Assembly: GCA_002358955.1 (NCBI GenBank)
Contig: DEPV01000078.1
Location: 1 to 14,035, forward strand
Source: Erysipelothrix sp. UBA3383
Lineage (GTDB): Bacteria > Bacillota_I > Bacilli_A > Erysipelotrichales > Erysipelotrichaceae
Reading direction: 5' to 3'
Length of the DNA: 14,035 bases
Shown here: positions 1-6,155 of the stretch, one piece after another
Layout: every line of letters begins with the position of its first letter
How positions within the stretch are numbered: position 1 is the first letter of the stretch
Program-made: the position numbers and the translations under genes
The notes under the pieces: generated by a model
Database searches by the model: none
Told to the model about the DNA's origin: nothing
The model's input: the letters and a program-made list of their open reading frames with translations, nothing else

Positions 1-20
1 TTTTACGGGTAGATACTTAT

Positions 21-407
21 TTACTCATGCTTTGCATACGAAGCTAAGACGCAATCTTCAATAACAATTAAACCTAAAGATTCTGCTTTACTGATGAGTT
101 CATCAGAACGTGTCCCAGGTTGTAACCATAGGTATTTAGCAGTAGAGTTGGCAATGGCTTCGATCATGCTCATGCCAACAGTAGGATTGACTACCATGAC
201 AACAACATCGATTGGAACATTCACATCATTAATGGATGCAACATGTTCAAACCCTTCTATGGAATCGTAATTCTGATTGACTCCGATAACATCTTTTTGC
301 TTTTCTTTTAAGAGTGTTGCGATTTTATGCGCAAATTTTTCCGGATCGGGGTTTAAACCCACAACCGCATAGGATTGGTGATTGACTAAGATTTCATAAT
401 TCTTCAT
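21..407 (-). CDS. CoA-binding domain protein (CoA_binding_2, YccU-like)
   Basis: This 128-residue protein looks like a single-domain Rossmann-type CoA-binding protein. It has a first beta strand and glycine turn (YAVVGL, residues 13-18), a VNQN segment near 43-46 where the family usually has VNP, a central VVMVVNP strand (69-75), and the family's WLQxG signature as WLQPG at 94-98. A cysteine at 119 (IEDC) matches the conserved late cysteine. Length is close to the family's usual 120-145. It is the last gene of a three-gene minus-strand unit and overlaps the hydrolase upstream by 14 bases. Its start has an AAGG ribosome site about 6 bases upstream. The precise substrate is unknown for the family. 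In this context it could act in acyl-CoA or thiol homeostasis linked to detoxification, which is inference. Confidence 0.85.
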   Translation of the reverse strand: MKNYEILVNHQSYAVVGLNPDPEKFAHKIATLLKEKQKDVIGVNQNYDSIEGFEHVASINDVNVPIDVVVMVVNPTVGMSMIEAIANSTAKYLWLQPGTRSDELISKAESLGLIVIEDCVLASYAKHE

Positions 408-1008
408 AATTAACCTTTCTTTCGAACCACAATTTCAGTTCATCAATTTCATATTGACGCATTCTATGATCAAGATCATAAATAACGTTTTCAACATTCC
501 CATTAAATGCTGTAAGACGGTGTTCTAAGTCTATGGAACTGACCATCGGGATAACATCATCATAACGTCCTGAATGAATCAGAATATCCAGTCCATCCAG
601 TGACAGGGGTAATGTTGGTGTCGTAATATCCATGGGTCTAATCAGGATCACTTTCTCAAATGGTGTTTTCTCTCTGAGTAACATTGCACTGATTGTATTA
701 GCACCATTTGAAAACCCTAAAGCCCACAGTTCTTTTAAGTGTAACGCTTCAACACGTTCTTGAACTGCTTCAAGGATGCCAGGAACACGATCAAACATAT
801 CCTCTTCATCCATAATCAATCCATCTTCTGAGACCTTGCAAAAGCGTCTCATACCACCCATAACAACATCCCCTCGAAATGATAGGTAGTTGAAATTAGG
901 GGCTACTTGGCGTGCTAGGGGTAAGAGAACATCCTCATTACCACCTGTACCATGGAATAAAACTAAAGTTTTATCCGCATTATTATCGATAAACTTACTT
1001 ATTAGCAT
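394..1008 (-). CDS. alpha/beta hydrolase, carboxylesterase (MhqD-like)
   Basis: This is a 204-residue cytosolic alpha/beta hydrolase of the phospholipase/carboxylesterase type. It shows an oxyanion-hole HGTGG at 19-23 and a nucleophile elbow GFSNGA with Ser100. The probable acid is Asp150 in SGRYDDVIP, and the probable catalytic histidine is His181 in DLDHR, where many relatives have Gly-His. Length is typical, and there is no signal peptide. It lies between a ring-cleaving dioxygenase and a CoA-binding protein, overlapping each by exactly 14 bases, so the three are very likely translationally coupled. In Bacillus subtilis MhqD is paired with the dioxygenase MhqE and induced by quinones. The same role here is inferred from gene order and family, and the true substrate is not visible from sequence. 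Confidence 0.85.
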   Translation of the reverse strand: MLISKFIDNNADKTLVLFHGTGGNEDVLLPLARQVAPNFNYLSFRGDVVMGGMRRFCKVSEDGLIMDEEDMFDRVPGILEAVQERVEALHLKELWALGFSNGANTISAMLLREKTPFEKVILIRPMDITTPTLPLSLDGLDILIHSGRYDDVIPMVSSIDLEHRLTAFNGNVENVIYDLDHRMRQYEIDELKLWFERKVNYEEL

Positions 1009-1963
1009 AATTCACACGTTTAGTCTCAAAGGGTCTAACTGTAGCTTCAATGGAAGTACGTTGTCCTTCTAAGAATGGTGGTAAGCTTAGCTTCTCACCC
1101 AGAGTTTCGATTGGCTCATCCACTGTAAATCCTGGAACATCAGTAGCAAATTCATATAGAATTGAACCCACTCGTGCATACAAGGATTGGAAATAATGTC
1201 TTTCCACAAATCCTGAGTTTGGAATCATCTTATCACGCATGAAGTTTGCCCAAGCATGAATGTCATCGTTATCTTCAACACGTAGTGCAATGTGGTGTAC
1301 TGATCCATACCCTTGCATTTCATTTGCTGATTTTTGATCTTGGATCACATGGATTGAACTTGAGTTTCCTTTGGGTCCTGTAACATAACGTTTAAAGCCA
1401 TTTTCTTCTGCTTCTAACTCAAACCCTAAATCATTAACAAGGAAGTTGTGGTGAATATCAGCATGACGTACTGTTAATTCAACCGTTGCTAAACCAACAA
1501 TTGCAAACTCTACAGGTACATCTGAGTGTGAATTAGGAACACCTGGTGCAAACCCACCACCATTCTCATCAGAAATCAATCGTAATCTTAAACCATCAAA
1601 GTCTTCAAAACGAATTCCTTGATATCCAAATAAGGTATCAATGCCTTCATGCTTAACACCTTTTTCATCAAAACGTTTTATCCAGTACTCAAGTGCTGCA
1701 TTACTTGGAACTCTGAGTCCCACTGAAGTAACTGCATTGGTACCACGACGACTTGCAGGAATGCCTTTAAAGTCAAAAAATGTTAAATCATTTCCTGCAC
1801 TCGCCATCTCATCTCCAAAGAAGGTATGGTATGCCTGAACATCATCTTGGTTCACAGTTTTCTTTAATAAACGCATTCCCATAACTTGTGTATAAAATTC
1901 ATAATTTTTTTGTGCATCGGATGTAATGTTTGTAACATGATGCATTCCGCTTAAAGTTTTCAT
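995..1963 (-). CDS. ring-cleaving dioxygenase, VOC/glyoxalase superfamily (MhqO/MhqE-like)
   Basis: This 322-residue protein has two tandem VOC (glyoxalase-fold) halves, roughly 1-135 and 155-280, the layout of MhqA/MhqO/MhqE-type extradiol-like dioxygenases of about 310-320 residues. Probable metal ligands are His9 (MHHVT), His224 (SVHHIAL) and Glu271 (LYEFATD). The family is thought to cleave or detoxify hydroquinones and catechols in the cytosol using an Fe(II)-type centre. The start is well set: an AAGGAG ribosome site lies 7 bases upstream of the ATG. It is the first gene of the minus-strand unit, with a promoter about 33 bases upstream of its start. No MarR-type regulator (MhqR) or nitroreductase partner is in the window. 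The family call is firm, but the physiological substrate is inferred. Confidence 0.88.
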   Translation of the reverse strand: MKTLSGMHHVTNITSDAQKNYEFYTQVMGMRLLKKTVNQDDVQAYHTFFGDEMASAGNDLTFFDFKGIPASRRGTNAVTSVGLRVPSNAALEYWIKRFDEKGVKHEGIDTLFGYQGIRFEDFDGLRLRLISDENGGGFAPGVPNSHSDVPVEFAIVGLATVELTVRHADIHHNFLVNDLGFELEAEENGFKRYVTGPKGNSSSIHVIQDQKSANEMQGYGSVHHIALRVEDNDDIHAWANFMRDKMIPNSGFVERHYFQSLYARVGSILYEFATDVPGFTVDEPIETLGEKLSLPPFLEGQRTSIEATVRPFETKRVNYANK

Positions 1964-1995
1964 ATATAACTCCTTTTTCTTCTGCTTCTAAGTAC

Positions 1996-2024
1996 ACAAT
2001 AACAAGAAATAATAAAGACTTCAA
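1996..2024 (-). promoter_or_regulatory. promoter for the dioxygenase-hydrolase-CoA-binding unit
   Basis: Read on the minus strand, a -35 box TTGAAG (2019-2024) is followed after 17 bases by a -10 box TATTGT (1996-2001) with a TG extension one base before it. Transcription would begin near 1989, leaving a leader of about 25 bases with the AAGGAG site. The -35 box overlaps the left arm of an inverted repeat (CAATTC ... GAATTG) that could be an operator. This is sequence pattern only. Confidence 0.5.
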
Positions 2025-2093
2025 TTCCAATGCCTACCAAAGTAGTATGTTATAAGAATTGGAGCTAAAATAGGAAATTATTTCATATCGTTG

Positions 2094-2099
2094 TATAAT
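2094..2099 (+). promoter_or_regulatory. -10 box for the thioredoxin-like/YihY unit
   Basis: A perfect TATAAT hexamer lies 36 bases before the start codon of the thioredoxin-like gene. No good -35 box sits 16-18 bases upstream (TAGGAA at 2071-2076 is poor), so it may be weak or activator-dependent. It is divergent to the minus-strand promoter at 1996-2024, and about 70 bases separate the two -10 boxes. Confidence 0.4.
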
Positions 2100-2134
2100 A
2101 GAGAAAGACATCGATTTTATGTAAGGAGTACCGT

Positions 2135-2395
2135 ATGAATAAAATTATATTACTAAGCCAGAACAACTGTCCCAAATGTGTTGTCCTGGATCAATACCTA
2201 CATTTGGGATTGAATGATCGCTTCAAAGATCAGATTGAGATTGTCACACGTGAGAAAGATTCTAAACGCTTTATGCAACTGGCTCGCCAAAATGGCATCA
2301 TGGCAACCCCGGCCTTAATCTGTAAGGATGGTGTCCTTGCTAATCCAACACCTGAGAATACCCTGGAATTTCTGGAGCAACACGCTACATGTTGA
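2135..2395 (+). CDS. small thioredoxin/glutaredoxin-like protein (CPKC)
   Basis: This 86-residue protein has the size and pattern of a minimal thioredoxin fold. A beta strand (KIILLSQ) leads into a redox motif C12-P-K-C15, and a cis-proline loop ATP (Pro59) is followed by a strand and a final helix. It also ends in a cysteine (Cys86) and carries Cys63. It should act as a cytosolic dithiol-disulphide exchanger, but whether its reductant is thioredoxin reductase, glutathione or something else cannot be told. Start: AAGGAG at 2122-2127, 7 bases before the ATG. Its stop codon overlaps the start of the YihY gene by 7 bases, so the two form one transcription unit. It is not a standard thioredoxin (no WCGPC) and resembles NrdH or small glutaredoxin-like proteins only in size and fold. 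Confidence 0.75.
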   Translation: MNKIILLSQNNCPKCVVLDQYLHLGLNDRFKDQIEIVTREKDSKRFMQLARQNGIMATPALICKDGVLANPTPENTLEFLEQHATC

Positions 2396-3201
2396 AAAGT
2401 CCTGCGGTTCAAAAAGTACTAAGAAATTCATTAGTGCAAAAGATCATCGCGATTTATAAATCAGCGACCTCAGGGGAAGGGTCTTTATTTATCTATGCGT
2501 TCTCATATTCACTATTATTGGGTTTAGCACCGTTTCTTATCATTGCCGTTATGGTGATTGGTAACTATGTCTTTAGTGTGGATCAGATTGTAAACTTAAT
2601 GACACAATACATCCCTAAGCAACTCATTGATCCCTTCATCAGTTATATCTTAATCAATGACTTTGACTCTTGGTGGGCTCTGTTTACCTTATTGGGGGCA
2701 TCAGTATGGGTGGCTTCCAAGTCAATCTATTCTTTCTTGGTAAACTCCAGCATACGCGATGAGGTTAAGATCTATGGTTTTGTATTACGCATCATCTCAT
2801 TGATTTACTTCATCATCTTGGTCTTAATGATTATTGTATGTGGTGTAGTAGTGTCACTAATTGATATTCCTAACATTTTTGTAATGCCACTTTTACTCTT
2901 TGTATTCTTTTATATCTTTTATCGTTTACTCTCATTTCGACGCATTCAATTTAGAGAATTGGCACTGGGAGCAGGGTTTTCCACAATTGCTATTCTACTA
3001 GTTGGACAGTTATTCTTTGTTATCGTCAATACATTTTTTAACTACGATACCATCTATGGACCCTTTGCCTCTGTTATGATTTTACTACTATCACTTAACG
3101 TCATCTCAATGATCATTTATGTGGGTTACTTAATTACCAATATATTCAGAGATGTACACAGTCCCATTAAATCAGGCTTAGTCCAGAAACTTACAAAGTA
3201 A
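2389..3201 (+). CDS. YihY/virulence factor BrkB family membrane protein
   Basis: This 270-residue integral membrane protein has about six hydrophobic segments: near residues 37-60, 98-120, 128-155, 162-182, 190-215 and 223-248. Family traits include the first-helix region with Ser-Tyr-Leu-Leu-Gly-Leu-Ala-Pro-Phe-Leu, the DSWWALF stretch before helix 2, and an internal FASVMILLL helix close to the C-terminus. Length is in the usual 270-320 range. Members are often misnamed ribonuclease BN, but they are membrane proteins of unsettled function. The start overlaps the preceding gene's stop (ATG at 2389, TGA at 2393). The nearest purine-rich site (GGAG at 2373-2376) is 12 bases away, so translation probably depends on coupling. 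No terminator is visible after the gene. Confidence 0.85.
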   Translation: MLKSPAVQKVLRNSLVQKIIAIYKSATSGEGSLFIYAFSYSLLLGLAPFLIIAVMVIGNYVFSVDQIVNLMTQYIPKQLIDPFISYILINDFDSWWALFTLLGASVWVASKSIYSFLVNSSIRDEVKIYGFVLRIISLIYFIILVLMIIVCGVVVSLIDIPNIFVMPLLLFVFFYIFYRLLSFRRIQFRELALGAGFSTIAILLVGQLFFVIVNTFFNYDTIYGPFASVMILLLSLNVISMIIYVGYLITNIFRDVHSPIKSGLVQKLTK

Positions 3202-3206
3202 TTCCC

Positions 3207-3235
3207 TTGTTGCTATACACTAGCTTTGCTATGAT
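3207..3235 (+). promoter_or_regulatory. folT promoter
   Basis: A -35 box TTGTTG (3207-3212), a 17-base spacer and an extended -10 box (TGC then TATGAT, 3230-3235) give one of the clearest promoters in the window. The predicted start of transcription near 3242 lies just before the first paired strand of the THF riboswitch at 3248, which supports both calls. Confidence 0.7.
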
Positions 3236-3247
3236 ACATAAGTAAAC

Positions 3248-3343
3248 ATACAAAGTAGGTAATATGCGTTAAGTGCTTAGAAATGGGATGTTGTTCTAAG
3301 ACGAACAAATGTGCGATGTATTACCGCATCCGTTGTTTTGTGT
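3248..3343 (+). promoter_or_regulatory. tetrahydrofolate (THF-I) riboswitch upstream of folT
   Basis: The leader folds as the class-I THF aptamer. P1 pairs 3248-3255 with 3336-3343 (two non-Watson-Crick G-U pairs). The next helix pairs GGTAATA (3258-3264) with TATTACC (3319-3325). P3 pairs CTTAGAA (3276-3282) with TTCTAAG (3294-3300). The P3 loop holds GGATG (3286-3290), which can form the long-range pseudoknot with CATCC (3327-3331). The conserved strings GCGTTAAGTG (3266-3275), TGGGATG (3284-3290) and CCGCATCCG (3324-3332) are those I recall from the Streptococcus mutans folT riboswitch. It sits before a folate transporter gene, as in known cases. No terminator lies between it and the start codon, so control is probably at translation, acting on the AGGAGG at 3354-3359. 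The mechanism is inferred. Confidence 0.92.
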
Positions 3344-3363
3344 GTTTATCATCAGGAGGGAAT

Positions 3364-3870
3364 ATGAAAAACACACGTACCTTAGTGATTGCATCACTAT
3401 TTATTGTATTGGAAGTCATTACTTCACAATATATTGGTTATACCCTAGCTACCATGCGTTTTAGTTTAACATTTGCCGTTATGGGGATTTGTGGCTATTT
3501 AATGGGTTGGAAAAAAGGGGCATTCATTGCAGTTGCTGCGGATTTAATTGGAATGATTCTTTATCCTAAAGGGCCATTCTTTATTGGTTTTACCTTTGCT
3601 GCATTTTTAGCCGGAGCCTTTCATGGTTTACTGTACCAGCGTAAAGGGAAAGATTTAATGCTGTGGATTGTTATTGTTTGTGTTTTAAACACAGTATTTA
3701 GTCACATCATCGTTAACTCATTATCACTGGTTGTTATTACACAATCACCACTGGAAGTATTCATTGCACCACGTTTAGTGAAGGCTGCATTTGAATTACC
3801 CATTACCATCGTTGTTCTTTCAGTACTGCTGAAGTACATAGAGAAAAACAATCAACGTTTTAAAGTATAA
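3364..3870 (+). CDS. folT: ECF transporter S component, folate family (FolT)
   Basis: This 168-residue, highly hydrophobic protein has about five to six membrane helices and is the substrate-binding subunit of an energy-coupling-factor folate transporter. Family features are the N-terminal helix LVIASLFIVLEV, the TMRFSLTF turn (a Leu/Met-Arg-Phe-Ser motif), AVAADLIGMILYPKG with the acidic residue and glycine-rich bend, and FFIGFTFAAFLAGAFHGL. The shared EcfA/EcfA'/EcfT module is not in the window and is normally encoded elsewhere. The ATG at 3364 is chosen over an in-frame ATG at 3283 because AGGAGG sits at 3354-3359 and the upstream codons lie inside the THF riboswitch. It is monocistronic, bounded by its own promoter and a terminator at 3881. 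Folate specificity is supported by the riboswitch and by neighbouring fhs. Confidence 0.9.
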   Translation: MKNTRTLVIASLFIVLEVITSQYIGYTLATMRFSLTFAVMGICGYLMGWKKGAFIAVAADLIGMILYPKGPFFIGFTFAAFLAGAFHGLLYQRKGKDLMLWIVIVCVLNTVFSHIIVNSLSLVVITQSPLEVFIAPRLVKAAFELPITIVVLSVLLKYIEKNNQRFKV

Positions 3871-3880
3871 TTTATCTAAC

Positions 3881-3918
3881 AAAAGACAAGTACAATTCGG
3901 ATAGAACTTGTCTTTTTT
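3881..3918 (+). terminator. rho-independent terminator after folT
   Basis: AAAAGACAAGT (3881-3891) pairs with ACTTGTCTTTT (3906-3916) in an 11-pair stem with a 14-base loop, running into a six-T tract (3913-3918). It ends the folT transcript before fhs, which therefore needs its own promoter. Because of the A-run on the left it could also work in the other direction. Confidence 0.8.
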
Positions 3919-3961
3919 ATAGGGAAAACAAGAACAATCTTAGATTTCATAATTTAGGGGC

Positions 3962-3989
3962 TTCACTTGGTGTCATTCCTTGCTATAAT
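3962..3989 (+). promoter_or_regulatory. fhs promoter with very short leader
   Basis: An extended -10 box (TGC followed by the perfect TATAAT, 3984-3989) is preceded 16 bases upstream by a partial -35 box TTCACT (3962-3967). Transcription would start near 3996, only about 10 bases before the ATG at 4006, so the purine-rich site at 3996-4002 would lie at the extreme 5' end of the mRNA. The -10 match is strong; its use is inferred. Confidence 0.5.
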
Positions 3990-4005
3990 TGTTGCGAGGT
4001 GGACT

Positions 4006-5523
4006 ATGCATAAACAATTAGACTTGAAATCAAATGAATTTGAAACTATGGGTTATGGTATTTCGAAATTATCTTTGGATGTCCTGGATCGTCCTACTAA
4101 AGGAAAACTGATTCTGATGACATGCATCAATCCAACGCCTGCTGGTGAAGGAAAGACAACACTGAATATTGGTTTGAGTATGGCTTTAAACCGCTTGGGT
4201 GTCAGTGCTGTTTCTGCACTGCGTGAACCTGCATTGGGACCTAACTTTGGCATGAAGGGACCTGCAACAGGGGGTGGGCTTTGTGAGGTTTTACCTGCTG
4301 AGCAAATCAACCTTCACTTTACTGGGGATTTCCATGCGATTACATCAGCACACAACTTACTGGCAGCATTGATTGATAATCATGTCTTCCATGGTAATGA
4401 ATTGGATGTTGATACGGTATTATTAAAACGTGTTATGGATATGAATGATCGATCACTTAGAAAAGTAACACTCCGTCATGGTGAAGAGAGTGGCTTTGAC
4501 TTAAGTGTCACATCAGAAATTATGGCAATTCTATGTTTATCAAAATCATTAGAGGAGATGGAAATGCGTCTTTCTAAAATGATTGTTGCAAGAAATCGCA
4601 ATCAAGAACCTTTATATGCCAAAGACTTTGATGCAGTAAGTGGTATGATGCGACTTCTAAAAGAGGCAATTAAGCCTAACTTAGTGCGTACCAGTGAAGA
4701 TACACCAGCGATTATTCACGGTGGTCCATTTGCTAACATTGCCCATGGGTGCAACTCTTTACTTGCAACTGAGATGGGTCTAAAACTTGCAGACTATACG
4801 GTGACTGAAGCCGGCTTTGGTGCAGACTTAGGTGCTGAGAAATTCTTTAATATTAAATGCCGTCAGGGAAATCTTGATGTTGCAGCAGTTGTTATTGTGG
4901 TTAGTGTTAAAGCATTGAAGATCAATGGTGGTCAAGCTCTTGCAGATCTTGATACAGAAGATCTTAATGCTTTAAAAGAAGGCTTTAAACACCTGGACAA
5001 ACACATCGCAAACTTAAAACAATTTCACGATACGGTTTTGGTTACAACCAACGTATTTAATACAGACTCAGAAGCAGAATTAGCACTGCTTCAAGATACT
5101 TATCCTGAGATTACTATGAGTTATGCCTTTACACAAGGAGGCGCTGGAGTTGAAAGCTTAGCACAGCAGATCATTGATCTTGATCTAGAACCTGTACAAC
5201 CACGTTTCTTATACGAAGACAATAAATCGTATCCTGAAAAAATTGAAACCATCGCTAAAGAATTATACGGTGCTAAAGATGTTGATATCCCTCAAGACAT
5301 TGTGGATACACTCAATGCACTTGAAGATCAAAGCATGCAAGTGTGCATTGCTAAGACGCAGTACTCTTTCAGTAATGATCCTAAATTATTAGGGGTACCA
5401 AAAGACTTCACAATTCGGGTCAGTAGTGTATACCCAAGTAATGGTGCTGGTTTTGTTGTTGTTCGTTTAGGGAACATATTAACAATGCCAGGACTTCCAA
5501 AAAATCCTCGTGGACTTGACTAA
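4006..5523 (+). CDS. fhs: formate-tetrahydrofolate ligase (compact form)
   Basis: This is the ATP-dependent ligase that joins formate to THF to make 10-formyl-THF, the entry of formate into one-carbon metabolism for purines and initiator formyl-Met-tRNA. The sequence has the P-loop PTPAGEGKTT (about residues 43-52), LREPALGP, the almost invariant INLHFTGDFHAIT, RVMDMNDRSLR, IHGGPFANIAHGCNS, EAGFGADLGAEKFF and, near the end, AKTQYSFSNDPKLLG and LTMPGLPK. I start it at the ATG 4006 (GAGGTGG at 3996-4002); an in-frame GTG at 3967 would place coding sequence across the TATAAT box. The resulting 505 residues are clearly shorter than the usual 550-560. About 20 residues are missing at the N-terminus and about 15 at the C-terminus. 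All central motifs are present, so it is probably active. Confidence 0.95.
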   Translation: MHKQLDLKSNEFETMGYGISKLSLDVLDRPTKGKLILMTCINPTPAGEGKTTLNIGLSMALNRLGVSAVSALREPALGPNFGMKGPATGGGLCEVLPAEQINLHFTGDFHAITSAHNLLAALIDNHVFHGNELDVDTVLLKRVMDMNDRSLRKVTLRHGEESGFDLSVTSEIMAILCLSKSLEEMEMRLSKMIVARNRNQEPLYAKDFDAVSGMMRLLKEAIKPNLVRTSEDTPAIIHGGPFANIAHGCNSLLATEMGLKLADYTVTEAGFGADLGAEKFFNIKCRQGNLDVAAVVIVVSVKALKINGGQALADLDTEDLNALKEGFKHLDKHIANLKQFHDTVLVTTNVFNTDSEAELALLQDTYPEITMSYAFTQGGAGVESLAQQIIDLDLEPVQPRFLYEDNKSYPEKIETIAKELYGAKDVDIPQDIVDTLNALEDQSMQVCIAKTQYSFSNDPKLLGVPKDFTIRVSSVYPSNGAGFVVVRLGNILTMPGLPKNPRGLD

Positions 5524-5538
5524 TTTATGTGGTATAAT
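5511..5538 (+). promoter_or_regulatory. promoter for the NlpC/P60-like gene
   Basis: An extended -10 (TGG then TATAAT at 5533-5538) has a partial -35 TGGACT (5511-5516) at 16-base spacing, overlapping the last codons of fhs. No terminator separates fhs from the next gene, so read-through from fhs is also likely. Confidence 0.45.
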
Positions 5539-5568
5539 TGACAAACCATGTAGAGAGGAGGAAATTGG

Positions 5569-6099
5569 ATGACAGATAATAAATTATACATTGTGCTAAC
5601 GGATACCGGTTCAATGCTTACAAGAGCCATTAAATTCTTTACCAAAGCACCGTATAACCATGTCTCAATTTCACTTGACCCTACGTTTAAATCACTTTAC
5701 AGCTTTGGACGAAAACGTCCACGCAACCCATTTATGGGTGGATTTGTTGAAGAGAGTTTTTATGAAGGGACATTCAAACGGTTTGATAAAACCTCATGCT
5801 TAGTTTTAGAAATGGAAATTGACGAAGATATTTATGATCGTTTGATTGATAATATTGCGATCTTTAAATCTCAAAGTGATATTTACCATTACAATTTCAT
5901 TGGCTTGATTGGCGCTGCAGTAGGAAAACAAATATCCCGACGTAATGGGTATTATTGTTCACACTTTGTAGCTAAGGTCATGGAAGATTCAGATTTAAAA
6001 TTCTGGGAGATACCAACATACTTGGTAGCACCGCATGATTTTCAAAATATGGAACAATTCAAAATTGTATATGAAGGATTAGTTACAGAATACAGATAA
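5569..6099 (+). CDS. permuted NlpC/P60-like (YiiX/YebB-type) cysteine hydrolase
   Basis: This 176-residue protein matches the circularly permuted papain-like fold, in which the catalytic His comes before the Cys. His31 lies in APYNHVSIS near the N-terminus, and Cys130 lies in GYYCSHFV near the C-terminus. Between them are YSFGRK (44-49) and GGFVEESF (57-64), which recur in Firmicutes members. There is no signal peptide or membrane segment, so it is probably cytosolic. Start: AGGAGG at 5556-5561, 7 bases upstream of the ATG. The family includes amidases and lipid- or peptide-directed hydrolases, but the substrate of this subgroup is not known to me. It lies between fhs and tex with its own promoter and a strong terminator, and a link to folate metabolism is not evident. 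Confidence 0.72.
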   Translation: MTDNKLYIVLTDTGSMLTRAIKFFTKAPYNHVSISLDPTFKSLYSFGRKRPRNPFMGGFVEESFYEGTFKRFDKTSCLVLEMEIDEDIYDRLIDNIAIFKSQSDIYHYNFIGLIGAAVGKQISRRNGYYCSHFVAKVMEDSDLKFWEIPTYLVAPHDFQNMEQFKIVYEGLVTEYR

Positions 6100-6120
6100 A
6101 AAGAGCGCATGCTCTTTTTT
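6098..6120 (+). terminator. rho-independent terminator after the NlpC/P60-like gene
   Basis: AAAAAGAGC (6098-6106), a GCAT loop and GCTCTTTTT (6111-6119) form a nine-pair hairpin followed by further T. The left arm overlaps the stop codon. It leaves only about 35 bases before the tex start, with no clear promoter there. Palindromic, so it could act in both directions. Confidence 0.8.
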
Positions 6121-6155
6121 ATTCTGTTAAACTAGTATTAATAGGAGGAATGGAC

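Noticed and set aside
1641..1838. Plus-strand open frame opposite the dioxygenase gene
   Set aside because: The minus-strand frame here encodes conserved VOC sequence; the plus frame has no family features or own signals.
1964..2134. MhqR-type palindromic operator for the dioxygenase unit
   Set aside because: No close match to the known ATCTCGAATTCGAGAT-like palindrome; only the unrelated CAATTC/GAATTG arms are present.
3283..3363. In-frame upstream extension of folT from an ATG at 3283
   Set aside because: It lies inside the THF riboswitch P3 hairpin and gives a Cys-rich, non-membrane start; the ATG at 3364 has AGGAGG at ideal spacing.
4053..4310. Minus-strand open frame inside fhs
   Set aside because: It is antisense to strongly conserved fhs motifs, with no ribosome site or recognisable domain.
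5524..5568. Frameshifted C-terminal tail of fhs after its stop
   Set aside because: The other two frames encode no residues resembling the usual Fhs tail, so the short end looks genuine.
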